A stretch of 49,229 nt of DNA. Source: UBA8752 sp964223495 (GTDB taxonomy: Bacteria > Bacteroidota > Bacteroidia > Flavobacteriales_D > Sanyastnellaceae). The notes under the pieces are model-generated. The model saw nothing but the letters and a program-made list of their open reading frames with translations, ran no database searches and was not told where the DNA came from. Each line of letters starts with the position of its first letter. Positions within the stretch are counted from its first letter, which is position 1. The stretch spans positions 1 to 49,229 of the forward strand of contig CAXQGL010000026.1 in NCBI GenBank assembly GCA_964223495.1, given 5' to 3'. This document shows positions 42,369 through 49,229 of this stretch, piece by piece. The position numbers and the translations under genes were made by a program.

Positions 42369-43595
42369 GTGTATCCGAATCTCTACTTCTTGTTTCAGGA
42401 TTTGTTCGGCTGGGAGATTCCTGCGCTCAAGCTGGTCAACACATTCGGGCTCATGGTGGCCCTGGCCTTTGTGGCGGCAAGCGGTCTATTGAAGCGCGAA
42501 TTGAAGCGCAAGGAATCCGAAGGGCTGATTGCACCGACGGAAAGAAAGACCATGGTCGGCAAGCCGGCCGGTCCCTTGGCTTGGGTGTCGAGTGGATTCC
42601 TGGGGTTGATTCTCGGCTGGAAAGTGCTCTGGCTACTGTGGAATGCAGGTGATCTGTTTGCCGGTGGAGGTCCGCCCCAACAGCACCTTTTCAGTGGGGA
42701 AGGATATCCGTTGATCGGGATTCTTGTGGCGGGCATCATGGGATTCCTGAGGTACCGCGAGGATGTGGCCCAAAGGCTGGACCCACCCCGGGAGGAGCGT
42801 GTGAAAGTCCATCCGTGGGAGCGTACCGGCAACATCACGCTCGTTGCGGCTGTCGGGGGCGTGCTCGGCGCCAAATTCTTCCATTTGCTGGAGTATCCGG
42901 AAGAAATGGTGGCCTTCTTCACAGCGCCTTCGCTTCAGGGATTCCTCGGGGGCTTGACCATATACGGTGGCCTCATCGTCGGCGGGGTGGCCATGGCCCT
43001 GTATGGCCGGCGACATGGCATTCCATTCCTCCACCTTGCCGATGCAACCGCGCCAGGGCTGATGTTGGCATACGGCATCGGTCGGATCGGTTGTCAGGTG
43101 AGCGGAGACGGTGATTGGGGCATTCCGAACCCCCACCCAAAGCCCGACTGGCTCTCTTGGGCACCGGATTGGGTGTGGTGCTATCAGTTCCCCAACAATG
43201 TCAATGCGGTTTTCGGTCCGCGTCCTGCGGGGTATACCGGTAAGTTGATTTCGGATGCCGACCCTTGGCCGATTTTCGAGGGATTCGGCACGTATCTCGA
43301 TCCCGGGGTCTATCCCACCTCGTTTTATGAGACACTCATGGCCGTTTTCATATTCAGTGTGCTGTGGTCCATCCGCAAGCGCTTGAAGGTGCCGGGAATG
43401 CTCTTTTCGATATACCTGATGTTCAATGGAACGGAGCGGTTCTTCATCGAAAAGATCAGGGTCAATGCCCCCTTGGATTTCATGGGAATGGTCATGACCC
43501 AGGCAGAGTTGATTGCCACATTGACCTTCATCTCCGGAGTCTTGTTGTCATTCCTGTTGGTCAGAAAGAAGCGTCCGTCCTCAGGGAATCTATGA
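42369..43595 (+). CDS. lgt: prolipoprotein diacylglyceryl transferase
   Basis: The 408-residue product transfers diacylglycerol from phosphatidylglycerol to the lipobox Cys of prolipoproteins in the inner membrane. The Lgt signature is GIGRIGCQVSGDGDWGIPNP (the Arg-containing active-site motif), with GGLTIYGGLIVGGVAM before it and YPTSFYETLMA after it. There are about seven membrane segments. It is clearly longer than the roughly 270-300 residues of many Lgt proteins; the extra part is an N-terminal charged loop (KRELKRKESEGLIAPTERK) and a cytoplasmic segment (REDVAQRLDPPREERVKVHP). GTG 42369 is the start. The next gene overlaps in ATGA. Confidence 0.92.
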   Translation: MYPNLYFLFQDLFGWEIPALKLVNTFGLMVALAFVAASGLLKRELKRKESEGLIAPTERKTMVGKPAGPLAWVSSGFLGLILGWKVLWLLWNAGDLFAGGGPPQQHLFSGEGYPLIGILVAGIMGFLRYREDVAQRLDPPREERVKVHPWERTGNITLVAAVGGVLGAKFFHLLEYPEEMVAFFTAPSLQGFLGGLTIYGGLIVGGVAMALYGRRHGIPFLHLADATAPGLMLAYGIGRIGCQVSGDGDWGIPNPHPKPDWLSWAPDWVWCYQFPNNVNAVFGPRPAGYTGKLISDADPWPIFEGFGTYLDPGVYPTSFYETLMAVFIFSVLWSIRKRLKVPGMLFSIYLMFNGTERFFIEKIRVNAPLDFMGMVMTQAELIATLTFISGVLLSFLLVRKKRPSSGNL

Positions 43596-44404
43596 TGGAC
43601 GTCCATTCCCGTCTGCCCTCCATGCTTGAAGCAGCGGAGAAGGTCATCCGCCCCGTGGGCGCATATCTCCTGACGCAGCGGGTCTCCCAGGATATGGTCG
43701 AGACCAAGGGGTTGAACTCCCTGGTCAGTCATGTGGACAAGACGGCGGAGGCCCAGTTGGTGGAGGGATTGGGCAGTGTGTTGCCCGAAGCGGGTTTCCT
43801 CGCTGAGGAAGGCACGGCCGGAGCACTGGACGATGTCCGCTATCGGTGGGTGGTGGACCCGCTGGATGGCACAACGAATCTCATTCATGGGCTGCCTGTG
43901 TTTTGTGTTTCGGTGGCCCTCGTGGATGGCGACGAGCCCATCCTCGCAGTCGTCTTCGACCCGAACCGGGACGAGTGCTTCACGGCCATCAAGGGGGGCG
44001 GAACGCGATTGAATGGGCAGCCGGTGAAGTGTTCCGGAAGAACGACATTGATGGAATCGCTTGTCGCCACGGGCTTTCCCCACTGGGACTTCACCAGAAT
44101 GCCCCAATACCTCGACGCCCTTTCCGCATTTGCCCGGGGGTCGCGTGGACTGAGGCGGATGGGTTCCGCCGCCATTGACCTCGCTTATGTGGCCTGTGGG
44201 AGGTTCGATGCGTTCTTCGAGTACAGCCTGCAGCCCTGGGATATTGCTGCCGGCCTCCTTCTGGTGACGGAATCCGGGGGCTGGACTGGCGACTTCCGTG
44301 GACGCCATGATGCGACCGCCCTCCTGTCCGGGAAAGAGACTTTGGCGACTGCACCCGGCCTCAGGGATGCAATGGTCAAGGTCACCGGAGCGGCTTTCCA
44401 TTAA
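43592..44404 (+). CDS. inositol-monophosphatase family phosphatase
   Basis: The 270-residue product has the metal-binding motifs of the family: Glu72-Glu73 (LAEEG), WVVDPLDGTTNLIHGLP with Asp89 and Asp92, and the C-terminal QPWDIAAGLLLVTESGG. It is a Mg-dependent, lithium-type phosphatase; the substrate may be inositol phosphate, a sugar phosphate or 3'-phosphoadenosine phosphate. ATG 43592 overlaps the lgt stop, implying coupling. A longer upstream frame to 43364 lies inside lgt and is not coding. Confidence 0.9.
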   Translation: MMDVHSRLPSMLEAAEKVIRPVGAYLLTQRVSQDMVETKGLNSLVSHVDKTAEAQLVEGLGSVLPEAGFLAEEGTAGALDDVRYRWVVDPLDGTTNLIHGLPVFCVSVALVDGDEPILAVVFDPNRDECFTAIKGGGTRLNGQPVKCSGRTTLMESLVATGFPHWDFTRMPQYLDALSAFARGSRGLRRMGSAAIDLAYVACGRFDAFFEYSLQPWDIAAGLLLVTESGGWTGDFRGRHDATALLSGKETLATAPGLRDAMVKVTGAAFH

Positions 44405-44441
44405 ACGCACAGCAGGATAGGCCGTTTCTTCGTTGTAGCCC

Positions 44442-44993
44442 ATGCGGACGATCACGGCAAATGAGAGCAGTTCCTCGATTCCGGACTTCACGGAGTGGAT
44501 GCGCGAGCACTATGTGCTGGTACTCTCACAATCCCGCAGGATGTTGGTGGTCCGGGAGGACGCGGAGGATGTGACGCAGGCGGTTTTCGTCAAGGCTTGG
44601 AAAGCCTGGGATGGATTTCAGGGCAATGAGGTCCAGCGCCGGGCCTGGTTGCTTCGCATTGCACGCAATGCCGTAGTGGATGCTGCACGCAAACGGAAAA
44701 TCCGCAGGATGGCGTCCATCGATCTGGTGTTGGAGGAGCGCACGGAGTCGGTGTTTTCAGCGGATGATTTCCAAGGAGATCGAATTCTGGCGTCCCTGCA
44801 TGCGGCGGTGTCGACCCTGCCTCCCAAACAGCGTTGGGTTTTTCAGGCCCGATATTTCGATGCCCGGAGTTATGCGGAGCTGTCGGAGGAGACCGGCACG
44901 TCGGAAGGAGCATTGAAAGCTTCCTACCATCATGCACGGAAAAAGGTGGAGTCCCTTTTGAGGGAAGACGCGGAGCTGATTTTTCAGGCTTGA
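44442..44993 (+). CDS. ECF RNA polymerase sigma factor (sigma-70 family)
   Basis: The 183-residue product has region 2 (YVLVLSQSRRMLVVREDAED, VTQAVFVKAWKAWDGF, AWLLRIARNAVVDAARKRK) and region 4 (LPPKQRWVFQARYFDARSYA, ELSEETGTSEGALKASYHHA). This is the two-domain ECF layout. The next gene overlaps in TTGA and encodes a one-pass membrane protein, and the third encodes a Spy-like periplasmic protein. This is the usual Bacteroidota trio of ECF sigma, membrane regulator and periplasmic sensor. The regulon cannot be told from the window. Confidence 0.9.
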   Translation: MRTITANESSSSIPDFTEWMREHYVLVLSQSRRMLVVREDAEDVTQAVFVKAWKAWDGFQGNEVQRRAWLLRIARNAVVDAARKRKIRRMASIDLVLEERTESVFSADDFQGDRILASLHAAVSTLPPKQRWVFQARYFDARSYAELSEETGTSEGALKASYHHARKKVESLLREDAELIFQA

Positions 44994-45361
44994 TTAAACC
45001 GGAAATTGAACACCACGTTTTCAAGATGATGTTTCCAACGGACGATACACCCACCAAGCGGGATGATGGATTCCGGTTTGACCCGGATGCGGTCGAACGG
45101 GGTATGGATGCCGTGGGGCGTGCGGTGCAGGTTCAGGAATCACCCGGTGTTCCCTGGCGTGCCATTGCGGCTGCCATAATGTTGGTGGTGGGTCTTGGCC
45201 TCTTCATCCAGTTGTGGCAGAATCCGAAGCCCTGCATCAGTTGGGCCTGTCAGTTGGAGGAACTGTCCGATGAGGAGCTGGATGGCATGCTGGATCTGCT
45301 CAACGAGGATGAGGCGACGGATTTGTGGGCAGATGACGACGGTTGGACCGGCCACTTTTGA
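44990..45361 (+). CDS. one-pass membrane protein, probable anti-sigma factor
   Basis: The product has 123 residues if TTG 44990 (overlapping the sigma stop) is used, or 111 from ATG 45026. The N-terminal 55 residues are cytoplasmic and charged (TPTKRDDGFRFDPDAVERGM). One membrane segment follows (VPWRAIAAAIMLVVGLGLFI), and the short outer part is acidic (EELSDEELDGMLDLLNEDEA). Anti-sigma function is inferred from position and topology; no zinc-finger anti-sigma motif (HxxxCxxC) is present. It is followed after eight bases by the Spy-like gene. Confidence 0.75.
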   Translation: MIKPEIEHHVFKMMFPTDDTPTKRDDGFRFDPDAVERGMDAVGRAVQVQESPGVPWRAIAAAIMLVVGLGLFIQLWQNPKPCISWACQLEELSDEELDGMLDLLNEDEATDLWADDDGWTGHF

Positions 45362-45369
45362 TTTGAACC

Positions 45370-45918
45370 ATGATGAAGCATATAACACACAGTAATTCAG
45401 CGCATTTGACCTTTTGTTTGTTGGCCATGTGGCTGACGATGCCCTTTCAGTCCCTTGCCCAACCCGACAGGATCGGCAGCGAATCCGACAAGGCGGAATT
45501 GAGGAAGCGCATGGACCGCATGTTCGTGGCCTACCTCACCGAGGAATTGGACTTGAGCGTGGAGAAGGGCCAGCGATTCTGGCCACTGTACAATGAGTTG
45601 AAGGGCAGTCTTGATCAGGCTGAGTCAGCTTTGCGCGATCAGCGTAAGGCCCTGTCGGAAATGGGTTCACCAACACAGGCCTCATTCGAGGCAGCCTTGG
45701 ACAATCTGGCTGAGGCGGAGACTGAATTGGTCGTTTTGAAACGTGACTTCATGAGACGGGTGTCCCTCGAATTCGATCCTGATTTTGCCATCGGTATGAT
45801 GAAGGCAAAAAAATCGTTCGAAAAGGACGTGCGCGAACGGATTGGACAGCGCATGTCGGAGAGGGACCGACGGGGAATCGGGAAAATGGGCCGTGGCCCC
45901 GGCCGTCAGCGCCGCTGA
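45370..45918 (+). CDS. Spy/CpxP-like periplasmic stress protein
   Basis: The 182-residue product has a signal peptide (LTFCLLAMWLTMPFQSLAQ). The mature part is helical and charged, with the segment FVAYLTEELDLSVEKGQRFWPLYNEL, which is typical of Bacteroidota proteins described as sensors of ECF-type sigma factors. LAEAETELVVLKRDFMRRVS and the basic tail (RMSERDRRGIGKMGRGPG) follow. It resembles Spy/CpxP-like chaperones in layout. It may hold back the anti-sigma protein or protect outer-membrane precursors. It ends one base before the convergent msrB stop. Confidence 0.8.
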   Translation: MMKHITHSNSAHLTFCLLAMWLTMPFQSLAQPDRIGSESDKAELRKRMDRMFVAYLTEELDLSVEKGQRFWPLYNELKGSLDQAESALRDQRKALSEMGSPTQASFEAALDNLAEAETELVVLKRDFMRRVSLEFDPDFAIGMMKAKKSFEKDVRERIGQRMSERDRRGIGKMGRGPGRQRR

Positions 45919-45919
45919 G

Positions 45920-46315
45920 TCAACCCTCTTCTGCGGGCCGGAAATTCAGGCTGATGCCGTTGACACAGTGGCGGATCCCGGTGTTGGTCGGTCCGTCCGG
46001 AAACACGTGGCCGAGGTGCGAGTCGCATTCCGCACAGCGTATTTCCATCCGGATCATGCCATGTGACGTGTCCCGGATGCGCGTCACCCTGGCTCCTTCG
46101 ATTTCCTGGTCAAAGCTGGGCCATCCGCAGCCTGAATCGAATTTGGCGGTATGGGCGAACAAGGCCGTGTCGCAGACCTTGCAGTGGTAGTTTCCACGCC
46201 GGGTTTCAACGTTGAGTTCGCTGGTGAAGGGGCGCTCGGTTCCGCTCCGGCGCAGGACACGGAATTCCTCGGGACTCAACCGGCCGATGAGTTCGGCGTC
46301 ATCGTACTCGGCCAT
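45920..46315 (-). CDS. msrB: peptide-methionine (R)-S-oxide reductase
   Basis: The 131-residue product reduces methionine-R-sulfoxide in proteins. The zinc-binding cysteines are in CKVCDT and CAECDSHLGHVFPDGP. The catalytic Cys is in IRHCVNGISLNFRP; CGWPSFDQEI is the substrate loop. ATG 46315 lies two bases after the helicase stop; a TTG at 46321 is less likely. Co-transcription with the helicase is likely. No signal peptide is present, so it acts in the cytoplasm. Confidence 0.95.
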   Translation of the reverse strand: MAEYDDAELIGRLSPEEFRVLRRSGTERPFTSELNVETRRGNYHCKVCDTALFAHTAKFDSGCGWPSFDQEIEGARVTRIRDTSHGMIRMEIRCAECDSHLGHVFPDGPTNTGIRHCVNGISLNFRPAEEG

Positions 46316-46317
46316 GG

Positions 46318-47937
46318 TCAACCTTGGGATTGGCCTCCCCCCTGCTGGCCACCTTGTTGGCCGCCTCCGCCTCCGCCGCTGCGGCGCTTGTCACTGCGAT
46401 TGCGGCGGCGCTTCTTGTTTCCGCCTTCACCGTTGCCGCCCTGGCCGCCTTGATTCTGGCCCTGCGGACGGTCTCCTTCACCGCCTTGGCCACCGCGACT
46501 TCGGCGACGGTCTCCGTCTCGTCCACGGCCGCGGCCACGGCCGCCTCCGCCGCCACCGCGGCGATCACCGCCATATCCACGGCCGCCTCCGCCTCCACGT
46601 CCACCGCGTCCACCGCGGTCCGAGGGGGCATTCGGATCGTATACAGGGCCCTCGCCGAGTTCCTCGGGCAGCGGCTCCTTGCGGACCTCCATGTCGATGA
46701 GTTTCTCGATCCGGGAAAATGAACGCATCTCACCGGGCGTGATCAGGGTGATGCCGATTCCACCCCTTCCGGCACGCGCCGTTCGGCCGATTCGGTGTAC
46801 ATAGTCTTCCTCGTTCGGTGGTACATCGTAATTGATGACCATTTCGATGTTGTCGATGTCGATGCCCCGGCTGACCACGTCGGTGGCGACGAGCACATTG
46901 ACCTTCCTGTTGCGGAATCGGCGCATGACGTCTTCTCTGTCCTTCTGCTCAAGGTCCGAACTGATGGAGCCTACGTTGAGCCCGGCCTTTGAGAGAGAAC
47001 GTGCGATGATGGAAATGCTGCGTTTGCGGCTTGAGAACACGATGACGGACTCGAGTCCACGGTCCTTGAGCAGGCTCACCAGCAGTTTGGGCTTCTGGTC
47101 ATCGTGAACAGGATAGGCCACCTGCATCACCTTTTCTGCGGGCCGGGACAATGCAATCTGGACCGTCACCGGGTCATTCAGCATGGACTTGGCGAGCTTT
47201 CCAATGCGTTCGGGCATGGTGGCACTGAACAGCAAGGTTTGCCGATTCGGATTGCAATGCTCGGCGATGCGGTTGATGTCTCCGAGGAAGCCCATGTCCA
47301 ACATCCGGTCGGCCTCATCGAGGATGAGGACGTCCAACTTGCTCAAGTCCACATAACCGAGGTTCATGTGGCTGATCATGCGGCCAGGGGTTACAATGGC
47401 AATGTCCACACCTGTCGTCAGGGCGTTTTTTTCGCGGTCGAAATCGCTGCCGCTTCCCCCTCCATAGATGGCCACGCTGGATGTACCCGAGAAATATCCG
47501 AATCCTTCGCAGGCTTGGTCGATCTGGAGTGCAAGTTCCCTGGTGGGTGTGATGATCAAGCATTTGATGTGATTGCCCCCACCGGATTCATGGATGTTGT
47601 GCATCGTGGGCAGAAGGAATGCCGCTGTTTTTCCGGTGCCGGTCTGGGCAATGCCAATCAGGTCCTTCCCTTCTGTGATGGGAGGTATGGCCATGGACTG
47701 GATGGGCGTGGCCACCTCGAATCCCATGGCATCCAGACCCTCATGGACGGCGTCGCAGAGGGGCAGTTCCTTGAAGGGGACTTTCTTGGGTTCCTCGGGA
47801 GGGGTTTCTTCCTCTTCGGTTTCTTGTTGGGCGTCCCTGATCAGCGCTTCCTGCGCCTCGGCTTCTTGTTGACCCTGTTCGGGCCGGGACGCATCCTGTG
47901 GTGCCAACTGCTCGTCGGCGGGTTGCGTATCAATCAT
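46318..47937 (-). CDS. DEAD-box RNA helicase with RGG-rich tail
   Basis: The 539-residue product contains all DEAD-box motifs: Q motif (FEVATPIQ), Walker A AQTGTGKT (98-104), PTRELA, TPGR, DEAD (VLILDEADRM), SAT, VATDVVSRGIDI and HRIGRTARAG. The N-terminal 50 residues are Gln/Glu-rich and disordered. The C-terminal 100 residues are Arg/Gly-rich (GGRGGRGGGGGRGYGGDRR and further RGG repeats, ending Gly/Gln-rich). Such tails bind RNA and can promote phase separation. It is likely involved in RNA folding or ribosome assembly, perhaps in the cold. It is encoded with msrB. Confidence 0.93.
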   Translation of the reverse strand: MIDTQPADEQLAPQDASRPEQGQQEAEAQEALIRDAQQETEEEETPPEEPKKVPFKELPLCDAVHEGLDAMGFEVATPIQSMAIPPITEGKDLIGIAQTGTGKTAAFLLPTMHNIHESGGGNHIKCLIITPTRELALQIDQACEGFGYFSGTSSVAIYGGGSGSDFDREKNALTTGVDIAIVTPGRMISHMNLGYVDLSKLDVLILDEADRMLDMGFLGDINRIAEHCNPNRQTLLFSATMPERIGKLAKSMLNDPVTVQIALSRPAEKVMQVAYPVHDDQKPKLLVSLLKDRGLESVIVFSSRKRSISIIARSLSKAGLNVGSISSDLEQKDREDVMRRFRNRKVNVLVATDVVSRGIDIDNIEMVINYDVPPNEEDYVHRIGRTARAGRGGIGITLITPGEMRSFSRIEKLIDMEVRKEPLPEELGEGPVYDPNAPSDRGGRGGRGGGGGRGYGGDRRGGGGGGRGRGRGRDGDRRRSRGGQGGEGDRPQGQNQGGQGGNGEGGNKKRRRNRSDKRRSGGGGGGQQGGQQGGGQSQG

Positions 47938-48077
47938 ATAAATAAGGCTCCGTGCTTCACGGATTCCCGCAAAGGTCGGTCATCACGTTCAAGCGTCGAC
48001 ATCGGTATGAATATTGTACAAAGCGCAACCTTGAGCGTTTTCAACAGTTAACTTCATTGATTCGGTCATCGACCAAC
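47938..48077. promoter_or_regulatory. divergent intergenic region between the helicase and the PKD protein
   Basis: This 140-base gap must hold promoters for both strands. No exact TAnnTTTG box was found. A small palindrome CCGTG-CTT-CACGG lies at 47950-47962, within the probable helicase leader, and TAACTTCATTG near 48047 is a weak -7-like element for the PKD gene. Confidence 0.3.
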
Positions 48078-49229
48078 ATGAGACTCAAAGCAATCTTCCT
48101 GTTTGCGTTGCTGTTTGTTTCCTCGGGGAGCATGCTGGCGACGCACATCGTCGGTGGGGAAATCAGCTACGAGGATCTGGGTGGAGGAAACTACCGAATC
48201 CGCCTGGTGGTCTATCGGGATTGCGGACCAGCCAATGCCAATGGAACCGGCTTCGACGATGCGGCTTCGGTGGGCATTTTCAATTCCAATGGGCAGCTGG
48301 TCAATACCGTCAATATTCCATTGAGCTTCCAGAATGTCAGCAACGTTCCGGTGGTCCTTGAGAACCCTTGCGGTACTCCGCCGCCTTCGGTCTGTGTTGA
48401 ACAGGCGGTCTACGAACAGGAGGTCGAGATCGGCACTTCAGCCAACGGATTCACTTTGTCCTATCAGCGGTGCTGCAGGAATCCGTCCATCGTCAACCTG
48501 AATAACCCCGATGATGCGGGTGCGACGTTCACGACCCAGATCCCCGGGACGAACGATACGGCAGATGAGAACAGCAGCCCCGTCTGGAACAGCCTGCCTC
48601 CTGTCGCATTGTGTGCGGGCTTTGATTTCTTCTTCGATCACAGTGCTTCCGATGTCGATGGGGACAGCCTCGCTTATTCGTTCTGTTCGCCGATGTTCGG
48701 AGGTACGCCGAATCAACCGGCCCCCAACCCGCCCAACGGCCCGCCTTACACTCCGGTCAATTGGGCAGCCGGATATTCGGCCACCTATCCATTGGACAGT
48801 GATCCGGCGTTCAATATTGACCCGATTTCGGGTTTCATTACGGGCATGCCGACTTCGGCAGGGCAATACGTGATCGGCATCTGTGTGGAGGAATGGCGGG
48901 ATGGTGTCCTGCTGAGTACGTCCAACCGCGATTTCCAGTTCAATGTCACCGTTTGCGACCCCAACATCACGTCATTGGTGGCCAACCAGACCGGAGACCA
49001 GCTGTGCATTGGAGAGACCATCGACTTCGTCCAATTCAGCATCAATGCGACGTTTTTCCATTGGGATTTCGGTGTTCCCGGAATCCAGTCGGACACCTCG
49101 AACCTGGAGAATCCAAGCTACACATTTCCGCAGCCCGGAACCTATGAGGTCGCGTTGATTGCGAATCCGGGATGGCCCTGTGCGGATACTTCCACCTCCA
49201 TTTACGAGGTGTATGAGCCCGTGGAGCCG
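48078..49229 (+). CDS. PKD-domain surface protein, N-terminal part (cut by the window edge)
   Basis: The frame is open from ATG 48078 to the right edge (384 codons). The signal peptide (MRLKAIFLFALLFVSSGSML) is followed by ATHIVGGEISYEDLGGGNYR, the typical opening of large Bacteroidota surface proteins that carry PKD domains and a gliding-type C-terminal domain. CRNPSIVNLNNPDDAG, VDGDSLAYSFCSP and ITGMPTSAGQYVIGICVEEW follow, then the first PKD unit (HWDFGVPGIQSDTSNLENPS then YTFPQPGTYEVALI). It is probably a type IX secretion substrate; the sorting domain would lie beyond the window. Confidence 0.9.
   Translation, partial: MRLKAIFLFALLFVSSGSMLATHIVGGEISYEDLGGGNYRIRLVVYRDCGPANANGTGFDDAASVGIFNSNGQLVNTVNIPLSFQNVSNVPVVLENPCGTPPPSVCVEQAVYEQEVEIGTSANGFTLSYQRCCRNPSIVNLNNPDDAGATFTTQIPGTNDTADENSSPVWNSLPPVALCAGFDFFFDHSASDVDGDSLAYSFCSPMFGGTPNQPAPNPPNGPPYTPVNWAAGYSATYPLDSDPAFNIDPISGFITGMPTSAGQYVIGICVEEWRDGVLLSTSNRDFQFNVTVCDPNITSLVANQTGDQLCIGETIDFVQFSINATFFHWDFGVPGIQSDTSNLENPSYTFPQPGTYEVALIANPGWPCADTSTSIYEVYEPVEP

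Noticed and set aside
46324..46722. Ala/Ser-rich plus-strand frame of 132 codons
   Set aside because: It is antisense to the Arg/Gly-rich tail of the helicase.

Overview
The window looks like a chromosomal segment of a relatively GC-rich marine-type Bacteroidota, most likely a Flavobacteriales relative. The evidence is the gliding/type IX secretion genes gldF and gldG, several very large secreted proteins with type IX-style C-terminal tails, the Cys-rich GCTD..ACNYD repeats common in marine Bacteroidota, a PKD protein with the typical ATHIVGGE start, and promoter -7 boxes of the Bacteroidota form TAnnTTTG. No phage, IS element, integrase or CRISPR array was seen.

Layout. (1) 1-5402, minus strand: two related giant secreted repeat proteins. 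The first runs off the left edge and is split by a one-base frameshift in a C9/G9 tract at 961-969; the second is intact. (2) 5484-5590: a tRNA-Met(CAT) with its own promoter and terminator. (3) 5726-6112: a START-like protein. (4) 13388 down to 6131, minus strand: eight tightly packed genes: SAM hydrolase-type protein, ABM-fold enzyme, gldF, gldG, DUF4340-like protein, 3-oxoadipyl-CoA-type thiolase, gamma-carbonic-anhydrase/PaaY-type hexapeptide protein and TrmN6-like methyltransferase. Most junctions are four-base ATGA overlaps. (5) 13478-17605, plus strand: phoH, purC, tsaC and cca. (6) 17577-20904: glnS, a divergent YopX-like hypothetical protein, a LytTR regulator with a degenerate receiver, and clpS. 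(7) 20934-30090: three paralogous FG-GAP/ASPIC-UnbV proteins around rpe and coaE. (8) 30104-36008: lipoprotein isoaspartyl peptidase, then nfeD, an SPFH protein, an aldehyde dehydrogenase, an Ate1-like transferase and exonuclease III. (9) 36009-40903: a pentaheme cytochrome with a type IX tail and a fourth FG-GAP/ASPIC protein. (10) 41009-45918: mtaB, lgt, an inositol-monophosphatase-family enzyme, and an ECF sigma / membrane anti-sigma / Spy-like trio. (11) 45920-49229: msrB, an RGG-tailed DEAD-box helicase, and the start of a PKD surface protein that runs off the right edge.

How it fits together. Housekeeping genes for purine synthesis, tRNA maturation and charging, CoA synthesis and lipoprotein maturation alternate with cell-surface genes. 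GldF/GldG belong to the gliding and type IX apparatus, and the large secreted proteins are its probable cargo. Lgt would lipidate envelope lipoproteins such as the asparaginase-like one. The ECF trio and MsrB fit envelope-stress defence. ClpS and the Ate1-like protein suggest an N-degron pathway.

The points most worth a second look are the homopolymer frameshift; a repeated, apparently unnamed domain of about 200 residues in the two giant proteins, one copy with a Cys-rich module inserted in a loop; and TAnnTTTG boxes lying about five bases before start codons, which suggests leaderless mRNAs.
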